This document shows, one piece after another, positions 55,291-64,000 of a stretch of DNA of 64,000 bases. The notes beneath the pieces are model-generated. The model saw only the letters and a list, made by a program, of their open reading frames with translations, was not told the origin of the DNA and made no database searches. Position numbers and translations under genes: made by a program. The stretch is from Chrysopilus asiliformis (Eukaryota; Arthropoda; Insecta; Diptera; Rhagionidae): assembly GCA_964034945.1 (NCBI GenBank), contig OZ035960.1:90733848-90797847 (forward strand), in the 5' to 3' direction. Positions within the stretch are counted from its first letter, which is position 1, and each line of letters starts with the position of its first letter.

Positions 55291-55880
55291 TTTTCGTTAA
55301 TATCTCGACCCCAGCGCCACATATCGGGTTTAAATTTTATCAACATTTTAATCTTTATTTAAGTGTTATATGTTGTGAATTTGCACAAAATCGGTCCATA
55401 AATACGAATTTCCGAAATTCGAACTCGACCCCAGCGCCACCTACCGGGGTCTTTTGCAAACAAAAACCGATCGGAGCACCACATGAACATATGATGTGAA
55501 TATGAGGTGGATAGCTTCAATGGTTCAGCCGTGATGATCAGACGAACATACGCACCAACGATTTTATATATTAAGATTGTATTATTTTTTACTGGAACGC
55601 ATGAGAAATTGGCAGCACTGTTTGTTGTGACAAGACGTGTTTTTTTCAATCGTGGATATTTCTTGAAAAAGTTATTTATTTTTCGGAATTTTTGATCAAT
55701 AAAGTGACTAATTGGTCAATAGACCTCTACTCTTTTTGCGAAACATAAAAAAAAACGCAATTCCGGGTAGTGTAACCCGATATAGGAGGTTTTTTTTGGC
55801 CCCCTTAAGGGGACCATACTTTTTTTTTTTAATTCTTCTTCTTTGCGAAAGACTCATACAAGAGTCAAGAGACGCTACAA

Positions 55881-57345
55881 GTGATTTTGTGTTCTACCAA
55901 TGACTCGTATAAAATAGGATCCAGAAAATCGCAGGCGAAAAAGCAAATCACCAAATCCATAAAGGGCGATCCTCGCCTGAGCCCAGCTAAAATTAATGAG
56001 TATCTACAAATACTAACTCCAGGTCGCAGCAGTAATCTCCCAAATTTGGACGAACATTCTGAGGATATCCTTGAGGAAGGTTCCGTAGAAATGACGTCAG
56101 AAGCAGGATCAGTTTGCCCGATTGAAACAGACGTTACCGTTTTAAAAGCAGCAGCTGAAAAAAATTACAAAAGAGGAACTACAGCTACCCAGGCCGGTCC
56201 ATCATCGCAGCCATCTCCATCATTGTCATCTCATAATAGAGACCATTTCATTTTAGTTCCAAACAAGAAAAGGAGAGTTGGATCACCAAAATCTAGTCCA
56301 AGCATGGAAAAAAACAATGGTCTGCCTCAAAACCGCTTTCATCTGCTGGACCGATATGAAGAAGAGATACAAGAAGCGGAAGCTCCGGACGCATGCAACA
56401 ACAACGCCGAAAATAAGAGAATACAAAATTCTAAATTTTGTCCCCCAATATTTTGTACTGGAATTAACATCAAAGACTTACTAACAAAAGTTAACAATAA
56501 GTATCCCAATACAACTATTGTAATAAACAACATGAAGAATGATCAGGTAAAAATTTCAGTCGATAACCCCGTGGTTCATCGAATCATATTAGACAACATA
56601 AGAACCTTAAAAGACGCTTCTGGTTTTTCCTTTTCAGCCAAAGCAGACCGCCCCATCTCCTTGATTATTAGAGGAATCGATGGCTCCTTCGAGCTTGATG
56701 AAGTACTCGCAAACATTAAGAAGTTGATTGGCGATTTCCCGGTATATCAAACTTGAAAGATTCTCTACATCATGGTCGAGAAGAGAAAAAATCGACTTAG
56801 ACTTATTCATCTTACAAGTTCCACCTGGTGAAGATATCTCACCAATATTGAATATCAAATATTTACTTTCTCAAAAAGTGGTGTTCGAAAAACCTAATAA
56901 CCGTGGTTGGATTCAGTGCTATCGGTGCCAACGTTTCGGTCACGTCGCAGCTAACTGTGCGTATGACCCAAGATGTGTGAAATGTTATAAAATTCACCCA
57001 AATAAAGTCGATTGTGAGATCACTGCCACCAATACAGAACGGGAAAAAATATTCTGTGTTAACTGCAACCATTTTGGCCACCCGGCTAGTTACAGCCAAT
57101 GCCCCAAACTGTTAGGCTATCTAAACAAACGTGAAACCCACAAAGTTCAAGCAAAACGCCCATATGTGCAACGTAAAGATCCCGTGAACTCTCGGGTTCG
57201 AAACCCGGTCAAAGGAGATACTTCTTTCGCCGATGTAGCAGCAGTAAGGTCAACTGCTCGTCACCCGGCATCTCAAGGAAATTTTTTGGAGGAATTTATA
57301 GATGAATCCATTAACCTTTTTGGTGTCTCTGTAGGTGAACTATGA
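55881..57345 (+). pseudogene. LINE ORF1 (gag-like, CCHC zinc knuckles), frameshifted
   Basis: ORF1 proteins of this clade bind element RNA to form the RNP. Frame 1 runs 55881-56756 and frame 2 takes over at about 56748, so a one-base change near 56750 splits it; the total would be about 487 residues. The N-terminal third is Ser/Pro-rich and polar. The middle (ISLIIRGIDGSFELDEVLAN to LFILQVPPGED) matches the RRM/PRE_C2HC-like block of Jockey gags. The C-terminus has CYRCQRFGHVAANC, CVKCYKIHPNKVDC and CVNCNHFGHPASYSQC. No in-frame ATG starts the frame; ATG at 55900 reads out of frame, so the original start may also be damaged. Confidence 0.85.
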
Positions 57346-57941
57346 GCAGAACTAAGATCGTTCTGGCCTGCATATAAAAAAATTAGCAGTCAGGAACAAA
57401 AAACTTTAGCGTATCTGAAATTTCTGGGTAAATTCGTTTCCAAATGATGGACTTAAGATTTCTAGCACAAAATGTTAATTCTCTGATTTCTCACGAAAGT
57501 AGATTTGAACTTTCAAATACCCTCAAGAGGTATAAAATCTCTGTTGGAATGATTTCCGAAACCTGTCTCAATAACCGACATAAATGTATAGTCAATGACT
57601 ACAATATCATCAGAAATGACTTTAATAGAGGCACAGCCTTATTTATTCATAATTCGTTAAAAATCTCTAGGGTTTCCTTTAATGGAAACATTATCTCCGC
57701 AACATTAGCCTCTATTTCATACAAAGACACCGAAGGCAAACCGTGCAAGTTGTTGGTAGGAGCTATTTATATCCCTTGTGGCGTTGGAAGCAATATCACC
57801 TCTGATTTAAACAAACTATCCGACATCAGATCCAGATTTGAAAGCTGTGTCCTTGGTGGCGATTTCAATGCCAGACATACAAATTGGGGAGATGCAGTGT
57901 GTAATTATAACGGCACTAATCTTTACAATTGGTTTATGGCA

Positions 57942-59342
57942 CACAGTAATAAAAAATTACAACAGTAACCATTGGCAAAACTTTTGCCAACACTAAGTGT
58001 TGTAAGATTACACAACTGTTGTGATTTTACATATTGGTTGTAAAATTCCATCTTTTGATGTAAAAGACTTTACAGCTCTGACATATGTAATTTCACACAA
58101 ATTGAATGTAAAAATCAATACAAATTACACAATAAATGTGTAAAATTACCACATTGCTAGTAGGAAAATTACAATTGCCATAGTGTGAAATTTACCACTA
58201 CTTTTATGTAATTTTTTATCGCGCAATTGTGGTGTTGTCGTTTATTCATTTTTCAGTGCCGGATTTTATTGCCTGAAAACATGCTTAAATATAAGAATAA
58301 AAAGACAAAATTTCAGTAAAAAATAAACAAAAATATTTTTATATTCCAGGTACAATTGTATCAAAGTTTCATATTTTGATCTAATTGCTAATTAGTTTAT
58401 GGATATAAAACGAAACAACATATTCGGTTTATAATAATATCAAATCACGTTACAAATTAGCTTCTAAAATAAACATAATATCGACACACTTTTATTTTTA
58501 GGGTTACACATTTTTTGTGTATGACTTTTTTAGATATTTTTTTTATTTAAATGGTCAATAAGTCTTATGACCTTGGCCATGGATGTCAGTCCCTTTTTTT
58601 TACCCCTGCAATTCTCATTGTACATTTCAAACATGTATCTTTGGAAAAATTCAATTGACTGCGACACCTCTTTGGGATATTCGATGTTTAAAACATAGTA
58701 TACAATGAAGGTTTGGGTGAATGCCTCCTTAAAATCGGATGACTCTGAATTGACTATATTTTTATCAGCCATCACGTAATACACTGGTCCATGTTCAGTT
58801 TCTGTGGAATAAATAATTTTTGTAACATACATACTTGAATTTGGATATCCAAACTCACCAACTTCTGCAAGCCATGGAAAGGGTCCCGGAGGCTGTATAT
58901 TTGATAAAGTTGACTAAATTGATGCCGATTATGCTCTTCGGTATTTAAACACGACTTTTGGCACATTAAATATATAAACATTGGGAATTTTATATTTTTT
59001 TTTTTTGACTTACTTTTAACTTAACCTGTCTTTTCGACGCACGCCGCCAACAAAATGACTCGCCTCTCTAGACTAGTTTATAATCGTGTTGCCACAGTGG
59101 TGAAATTACATCGACGAATGGAATATCACATAGAACTTGTGTGATTTTACATATTGAATTTAATTTTACATTCTTTTAACGTAAACGCGATAAATCACAT
59201 AAAAAATGTGTAAAATTTTCATCATTTTTGCGATTACCACTTTGAGAGCTGTGATTTTACACACTCATTGTGTTTTTACGCAATATTAATGTAAAAAATC
59301 ACTACACTAAGTGTAGTATTTTGATGTCGATTTTCTACAGTG
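57942..59342 (-). mobile_element. Element F: CAC-ended element inside the LINE
   Basis: CACAGTAATAAAAAATTAC at left and CACTGTAGAAAATCGACATC read inward at right, flanked by CA on both sides (57940-57941, 59343-59344). TGTGATTTTACA / TGTAAAATTACACA motifs form arrays at 57990-58210 and 59100-59300. The centre holds a minus-strand gene remnant. Boundaries are fixed to the base by the LINE reading frame. Confidence 0.88.
58530..58981 (-). pseudogene. Two-exon remnant of the element G gene family
   Basis: Exon 1 (58981-58859) reads MFIYLMCQKSCLNTEEHNRH and onward to DPFHGLQKL, with a Cys/His cluster. A 57-bp intron (58858-58802, GTGAGT..CCACAG) leads to exon 2 (58801-58530): ETEHGPVYYVMADKN, then FIVYYVLNIEYPKEVSQSIE, FFQRYMFEMYNE. 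The block P-V-YV--D...A....-.-NIEYP+E....-FFQR matches the last exon of the gene in element G (QPIVYVVGDLK...LNTEYPRES..WEFLQRK). Most of the protein is missing. The family is uncharacterised and its role unknown. Confidence 0.6.
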
Positions 59343-61870
59343 CAGGTCCTTTTCTCGAATGGGACCTTGTGAATGCATCTACGCCATCATTTCCGAGATC
59401 CTCCTCCTACATTGATCTTTTCCTAGTGTCATCCAATCTTTTATGTCCTAGCAATTATAACTGCTCCACTATCCCTTACAAATCCGATCACCTTGGGCTC
59501 TTATTAAAGCTCTGTTTTGCAGAATTCAATCCAATAATATGTCCGCCCAAGTGCTTTACCTCTTTTAAAAACACTGACTGGAACGACTTTAATCTCGACG
59601 TGGCATCTCGTATCGGACAAATAGAAATTCCACAGGATCGGAATTTAAATAATCACGAAATCGACACTCTTATCACTAGACTAAATGCTAGTATTAACGA
59701 ATGTGTCACGAGCCACTCTGAAGTAATACCATTTAAAAACTATAAATATCACCATCTCTCTGATTTTACGTTAACTTTGTACAAAATTAGAAGAAGCTGG
59801 TTACGTCAACTTCGCAACATCTTCAAAAGAAACTACAACCGAGTGTCGTCTGAATACCGGGTTCTTTCAGCCAAAGTAAATTGCCTCACGAAGACTATAA
59901 AAGAGAGAGTAAAAAGGGAATTAGATAAACAATTTCAAGACAGACTTAGAGTCATAAAACCCTCCCCCTCGGCTTTCAAAGAAATAGATCGGATTTCTGG
60001 CCGTAGGTTCCTAGGGCTGTCGCTGGAAAGAAATCCCCTTTTTCACGGAAACGAAGCTTTGAATGAAACTGAAGACAAGCTTTCAGCTTTAGCAAACTTC
60101 TACGAAAATCTGTATGTGGCGAAAGATCAACTCATCAATAGAGCCCTGTATAACACAGCCATTCGTGAAAAGGAGGAATTTCAATGTGCAAACTCTGAAC
60201 CTCTTACCACTTTCAATAACGTCTCCCCCGCACTACAACCAAATGATCCCTCCTTCTTTATAGAGGAACAAAGAGTGTGGGAAGTAATTATGCAATGCAA
60301 TAATAAGAAATCGTCGGGGCCGGATATGATTTCTAACTTCATCCTCAAAAAATGTGCTAATGCGATATCATCTTGGCTAACAATTGTTTTCAATAATTGC
60401 ATTAACAACGGTTATTTCCCTAATGAATTGAAGGTGGCGAAACTTATCCCTATTCCTAAAAAGGGAGACCGTTTAGAGGCCAATAACCTGAGACCAATCT
60501 CTTTATTGTCAAATATCGGCAAAATTTTCGAAAAGGCCATTCGTGACGATATAAATAATTGGGCAAATTCTATCATCCCACCTAATCAATTCGGCTTCAT
60601 GAAAGGTCACTCAGCTGAACAAGCCGCCTTGAGCTTAGAGGAAAAAGTTTTACAGGGCCTCAGAAATAAAAAGTGTACTGTTGTGTGCTTTCTGGATCTC
60701 GAAAAAGCCTTCGATACTGTATGGCATGCGGGTCTTATTCTTAAACTCATCAGAGCCGGTATGCCTCGTCACCTTCTAAGACTCATAGTGAGCTTTGTCA
60801 AAGATAGGTCGATGTTCATTAGTATAGGGAATACTTTCTCCCGCGTATTTAAGGTAGAAGCGGGAGTACCGCAAGGGTCTATCCTCGGTCCAACCCTGTT
60901 TAACCTCTACATCCATGACTTCCCATCCTTTTCCTGCGACCCTGTCGAGTGGGATTCTCTCATTTCTGAAGCGGCCCATTACGCGGATGACACCATTCTG
61001 CTTTGCCAAAATGAAAGTCCTTGCTCAGCGATGAAAGGAATTGAAATACACATAAGAAAAGCGCTAAATTTCTGCAATGTCTGGGGCATGAAGCTTAATC
61101 TGGAGAAGTGCGAAGTAATATGCTTCAGAAATGCCAGCGGTAAGGGGCACTATCGTGCCGTTAAGGAAAGCAAGCAACTAAACTTGTTCATCCAAAACAC
61201 AGCCATTCCCATTAAAACCACCGCAAGATATCTAGGAGTCACTTTTCACCATCGGCTTAAATTTAATCCCCACGCCAGAACCGTTTTAAAAAAAGCAAAG
61301 CAGGTCACCGGAATTTTGAAACCGCTTCTTAATTCGAAATTTCTGCAACAAAGGACGAAACTGCTGCTCTACAAAGCTCTGATTCGACCTGTGATCGCAT
61401 TCGCCTTTAGCGTATGGTTTAGCATATCACCTTCAGTGGCGGAAGAGCTCCAAACCTTCGAAAGACGAGTCCTGAGATATTGCTTAGGGAGATATCGCCG
61501 GCCCGGGGGTAAATGGTACAGTAACGCATTCCTCTATAAATCCGCCAACATCACACCCCTAATAACATATCTAATGAACTTAGCCACTAACTCAGTGAAA
61601 AGACTACAAAATCACAACAACACCACTTTGAAAGAGATCTTTGACGCAAATTTTGGATTCAGCTTAACTGAGAGATACTACGCTTCACCCGTAAGTTTAA
61701 TTAATCCGCAATCCACAGAATGGACTATGCCAACTGAAAACACTGAAATGGCACTAAAATTTTACTTTAAATCGCCTCCCAACACTTATAGAGGATAATA
61801 ATTTTCTCGCGGTTTTTTTTTTCTTTGTTTTTAATTTTTATTTTTTTTATTTTTATTTCTTTTTTTTAGG

Positions 61871-62186
61871 GGAGACTGGGGTATTCTGGACCACGGGGAA
61901 TTGCGGACCAGCGTCATTTTTTTCCCCTAGTAGTGGTTGGTAGCTGCAAATAACTGTAATCAGTTTGCCTCATGTTAAGCTAATTTTCCTAACAGTAGGT
62001 ACTCGACTTGTGTATACGCACTATCACCTCGCTTCGATAGCAAATAGAAAAGTGATACTTCGAAATTTTTTTTTTCACTTTGTGTTTCGCCTAAATTTAA
62101 CCACATTTTTCGAGAATCAACTCAAGTAAATATATTGATAATATTCGCGGAGCCTTAAGCATTCGACACTGACAAGAAATTTTGCA
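61871..62186. other. LINE 3' flank
   Basis: Begins with GGGGAGACTGGGGTATTCTGG and GGGGAATTGCGGACCA; related GGGGAATTGTGGACCAC and GGGGAATTATGGACCAC occur at 63580-63620, beyond the next hAT. Possibly one repeat interrupted by that hAT. No gene. Confidence 0.4.
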
Positions 62187-62399
62187 CAGAGTTGCCAGAC
62201 AGCCAGCAAATTTTCCCCCCGTCGTAGCCTGAAAAACCCCCTGAAACGGGCTATTTTGGAATAAAAATCCCCAAATTTTTTATTCGTATTGCAACAATTA
62301 GTTATAACCAAAATTTAGGCAATTATTGTCGTCTATAAAACAGTCAACCAGCAACTTTTTTTATTTTTAGGTTTTAGGGCATCTCAAAAAAATAGCACC

Positions 62400-62526
62400 A
62401 AGTTTGACTTTAAAGAGGAATTTGAAAATCATATCAGAAAAGTTTGACTTAAAAGTGGGATTTTGATTTCATATCATCATGCGGATTTTCAATAATTGAC
62501 AAATGGGCAATTATAGCTTCTGTTAT
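62400..62526 (+). mobile_element. Diverged HINE-A terminal fragment
   Basis: AAGTTTGACTT.AAA-TGGGATTTT, CATCATGCGGATTTTCAATA and GGCAATTATAGCTTCTGTTATG match the last 120 bp of HINE-A with many changes. Confidence 0.5.
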
Positions 62527-62705
62527 GTTTCTATGATAAAGTTGAAATTTGCTAATCATTGAGAATTTTTCTTATAAAGAACCTCCTGGATTATTTTATT
62601 TTTTCTAAACCTACGTCAATCTGGTGGAAGAAAGAAAATATTTTCAGTATCAAAAAACAATATTAAACAAAACAAAAATTTATTTCAATTTTTCATAAAT
62701 AAAAA

Positions 62706-63218
62706 CATAACAAAAGCTATAATTGCCAATCTGGCAATTATTGAAAACCCTTATGGTGATATTCGTATCAAAATTCGAACAGTTGTACCGAAATTCCACT
62801 TTGAAGTCAAACTTTCCAATAAGATTTTTTAAAATTTATTCCAATCGGATTTTGATGTATAGAAGTTTTATGTAGAATCATATCCTAAATAACTTTTATT
62901 CTTGGACTTTTTTGATAAGATGCACCGTTTTTGAGATATTCGCAAAAATCGTTTTCGTTCGTATGGGAGGTACCCCCCTAATGGTCCATTTTTGCCCATT
63001 AACGAGATTTCAAGTCTCTAGCTCAATCCGTGCGCCCGCAATCCGTGCCACAGACGGACAGACAGACGGACAGACGGACGGACGGACATGCAAAAATTAA
63101 TTATTTTTATCATTCTAAACACACTGGTGTAATTCATTTTTTTGTGTGATGACGGGATCTTGGCGTTACAAACGGTAAAGCAAATTTAATATACTCTTTG
63201 GTTTCACCATACGGGTAT
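62706..63218 (-). mobile_element. HINE-A copy 5
   Basis: Minus-strand copy: terminal hairpin and CATAAC at 62706, GACAGACGGACG microsatellite at about 63055-63085, ATACCC end at 63218. A short internal deletion removes the AAAACGAATCTGCGC segment. A runs flank both ends (T runs on the element strand). Confidence 0.75.
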
Positions 63219-63719
63219 AAAAACACAAACTTAACAAGTAAACTAAATTCAAAACATACTATGTAGGTGTATGAAAATCAGGACTTATTGATAATCTGGA
63301 TTTTTTTCCTTCCTTCGAAACCGTTTCAATTGAAATGCCGGATTGCTCTCGGTAGAATATTGAATATTATAATTCAGAAAACATTTTATTTCAACTATCA
63401 TGATTTCCCCCTGAAAAAACCCCTGAATTTCGAAAAATAAAAAGCACCCCCAAAACACCCCCCGTGAGCTAAAAAAAAACCCAAAACGGGGGCTAAAACC
63501 CCCGATCTGGCAACGGTGATTTTGCATGAAGTTTGCATTGTGTTACTAATAGCTGCCATATTGTAAAAAAGAGCATTCGGGGAATTGTGGACCACTTTTG
63601 TCGGGGAATTATGGACCACTCAATTCTTGACATTTGACAAGCAAACTTCGTGTATTTGATGCATATAAGTGTTTTTTCATGCAAAAACACAGCATTAGAT
63701 TTTCGGCAATCATACTAAT

Positions 63720-63808
63720 ATATAAAAATGAGTTGGTGTATGTCTGCCTGTCTGTCTGTCAGTCTATTCCTCTTTCGCGGAGAAACTACTGAACCGATTG
63801 TTTGTCGC
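63720..63808 (+). repeat. Repeat end next to the minisatellite
   Basis: TATATAAAAATGAGTTGGTG, TCTGCCTGTCTGTCTGTCAG and AGAAACTACTGAACCGAT resemble a segment common near rolling-circle and related repeats of insects. Too short to classify. Confidence 0.35.
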
Positions 63809-64000
63809 CGTGTTTTGTCGCCGTGTTTGTCGCAGTGTTTTGTCGCCGTGTTTGTCGCCGTGTTTTGTCGCCGTGTTTTGTCGCCGCGTTTTGTCGCCGC
63901 GTTTTGTCGCCGTGTTTTGTCGCCGTGTTTTGTCGCCGTGTTTTGTCGCCGTGTTTTGTCGCCGTGTTTTGTCGCCCTGTTTTGTCGCCCTGTTTTGTCG
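63809..64000 (+). repeat. 12-13-bp minisatellite (TTTTGTCGCCGTG)n
   Basis: About 15 tandem units of TTTTGTCGCCGTG, with 12-bp variants lacking one T and with GCG and CCTG variants, run past the window end. It begins right after the repeat segment at 63720. Confidence 0.9.

Larger units (their letters stand above)
57444..61798 (+). pseudogene. LINE ORF2 (endonuclease-reverse transcriptase), interrupted by element F
   Basis: The first part (57444-57941) encodes the endonuclease: QNVNSL, ISETCLN, AIYIP and GGDFNARHTNWG. The second part (59345-61798) completes it (PYKSDHLGLLLKL) and contains the reverse transcriptase: KLIPIPKKGD with RPISLLSNIGKIFEKAI, NQFGFMKGHSAEQA, FLDLEKAFDTVWH, GVPQGSILGPTLFNLY and catalytic HYADDTILLC. 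Removing 57942-59344 (element F plus one CA copy) joins GCA to GGT in frame and leaves 983 codons without a stop. The protein would nick DNA and prime cDNA synthesis at the cut. As it stands it is disrupted. Confidence 0.9.
55700..61860 (+). mobile_element. Jockey-type LINE (non-LTR retrotransposon)
   Basis: Contains a 5' UTR (about 55700-55880), a gag-like ORF1 with three CCHC-type knuckles, a 98-bp gap, and ORF2 with an apurinic-type endonuclease followed by reverse transcriptase. The T/A-rich 3' tail (61800-61870) lacks a clean poly(A). Interrupted by element F at 57942-59342. I could not define target duplications. Confidence 0.85.
62187..63518. mobile_element. hAT element (CAGAGTTGCCAGA ends)
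   Basis: CAGAGTTGCCAGACAG at left and CACCGTTGCCAGATCGGGGG read inward at right, with a perfect 8-bp duplication ATTTTGCA (62179-62186, 63519-63526). CCCCC/GGGGG-rich subterminal motifs lie at both ends. A HINE-A copy is nested inside. No transposase. Confidence 0.82.

Overview
This window looks like a piece of an AT-rich arthropod, most likely insect, nuclear genome. There are no operons, the introns seen are about 57-63 bp with GT..AG ends, and the sequence is dominated by animal transposable elements: Tc1/mariner, hAT, PIF/Harbinger, piggyBac-like, Helitron/HINE and Jockey-type LINE. I cannot name the species.

Only one ordinary host-type gene is visible: an intronless, divergent kinesin-light-chain-like gene on the minus strand (15775-17175). 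A decayed, unidentified protein-coding remnant lies on the minus strand at 24234-24851. Two transposons still look capable of encoding their own transposase: a Tc1/mariner-type element (7920-9224, identical 32-bp inverted ends, TA duplication, 361-codon ORF) and a hAT element (9873-11958, 8-bp duplication, three-exon 493-codon transposase). A Jockey-type LINE (about 55.7-61.8 kb) has a frameshifted ORF1. Its ORF2 is interrupted by a 1.4-kb DNA element whose exact removal leaves a 983-codon frame.

Layout. 0-5 kb: HINE-type repeats and a 2.1-kb 2-bp-TSD element. 5.8-9.2 kb: a dead Tc1 and the intact mariner. 9.9-12 kb: the hAT. 12.5-14 kb: a HINE with a Harbinger insert. 15.1-17.2 kb: the kinesin-light-chain-like gene. 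17.7-21.7 kb: two small 2-bp-TSD elements, then a hAT holding a HINE composite. 22-29.4 kb: small elements, the unknown pseudogene, a piggyBac-like element and a hAT. 31.2-38.2 kb: two adjacent nests of elements. 38.6-43.2 kb: HINEs, one split by a P-like element that holds a perfect 174-bp foldback. 46-54 kb: hATs and more 2-bp-TSD elements. 54.7-61.8 kb: a Helitron helicase remnant and the LINE. 62-64 kb: a hAT, then a minisatellite running off the end.

The most unusual signal is a group of eight elements (letters A-H in the entries) with inverted ends beginning CAC, mostly CAC(A/T)G followed by an A-run, and 2-bp target duplications, usually TA but also CA and CG. A second group of three (I, J, K) begins CCCAAG or CTCAAG and also has 2-bp duplications. 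Nearly all carry, just inside both ends, an array of a short motif that differs from family to family. Two of the CAC elements contain remnants of the same intron-containing protein family. Architecture and termini recall CACTA/EnSpm (CMC) elements, but no recognisable CACTA transposase is present. Boundaries are supported by interrupted-versus-empty comparisons: the LINE ORF2, a HINE copy, and a dispersed repeat.
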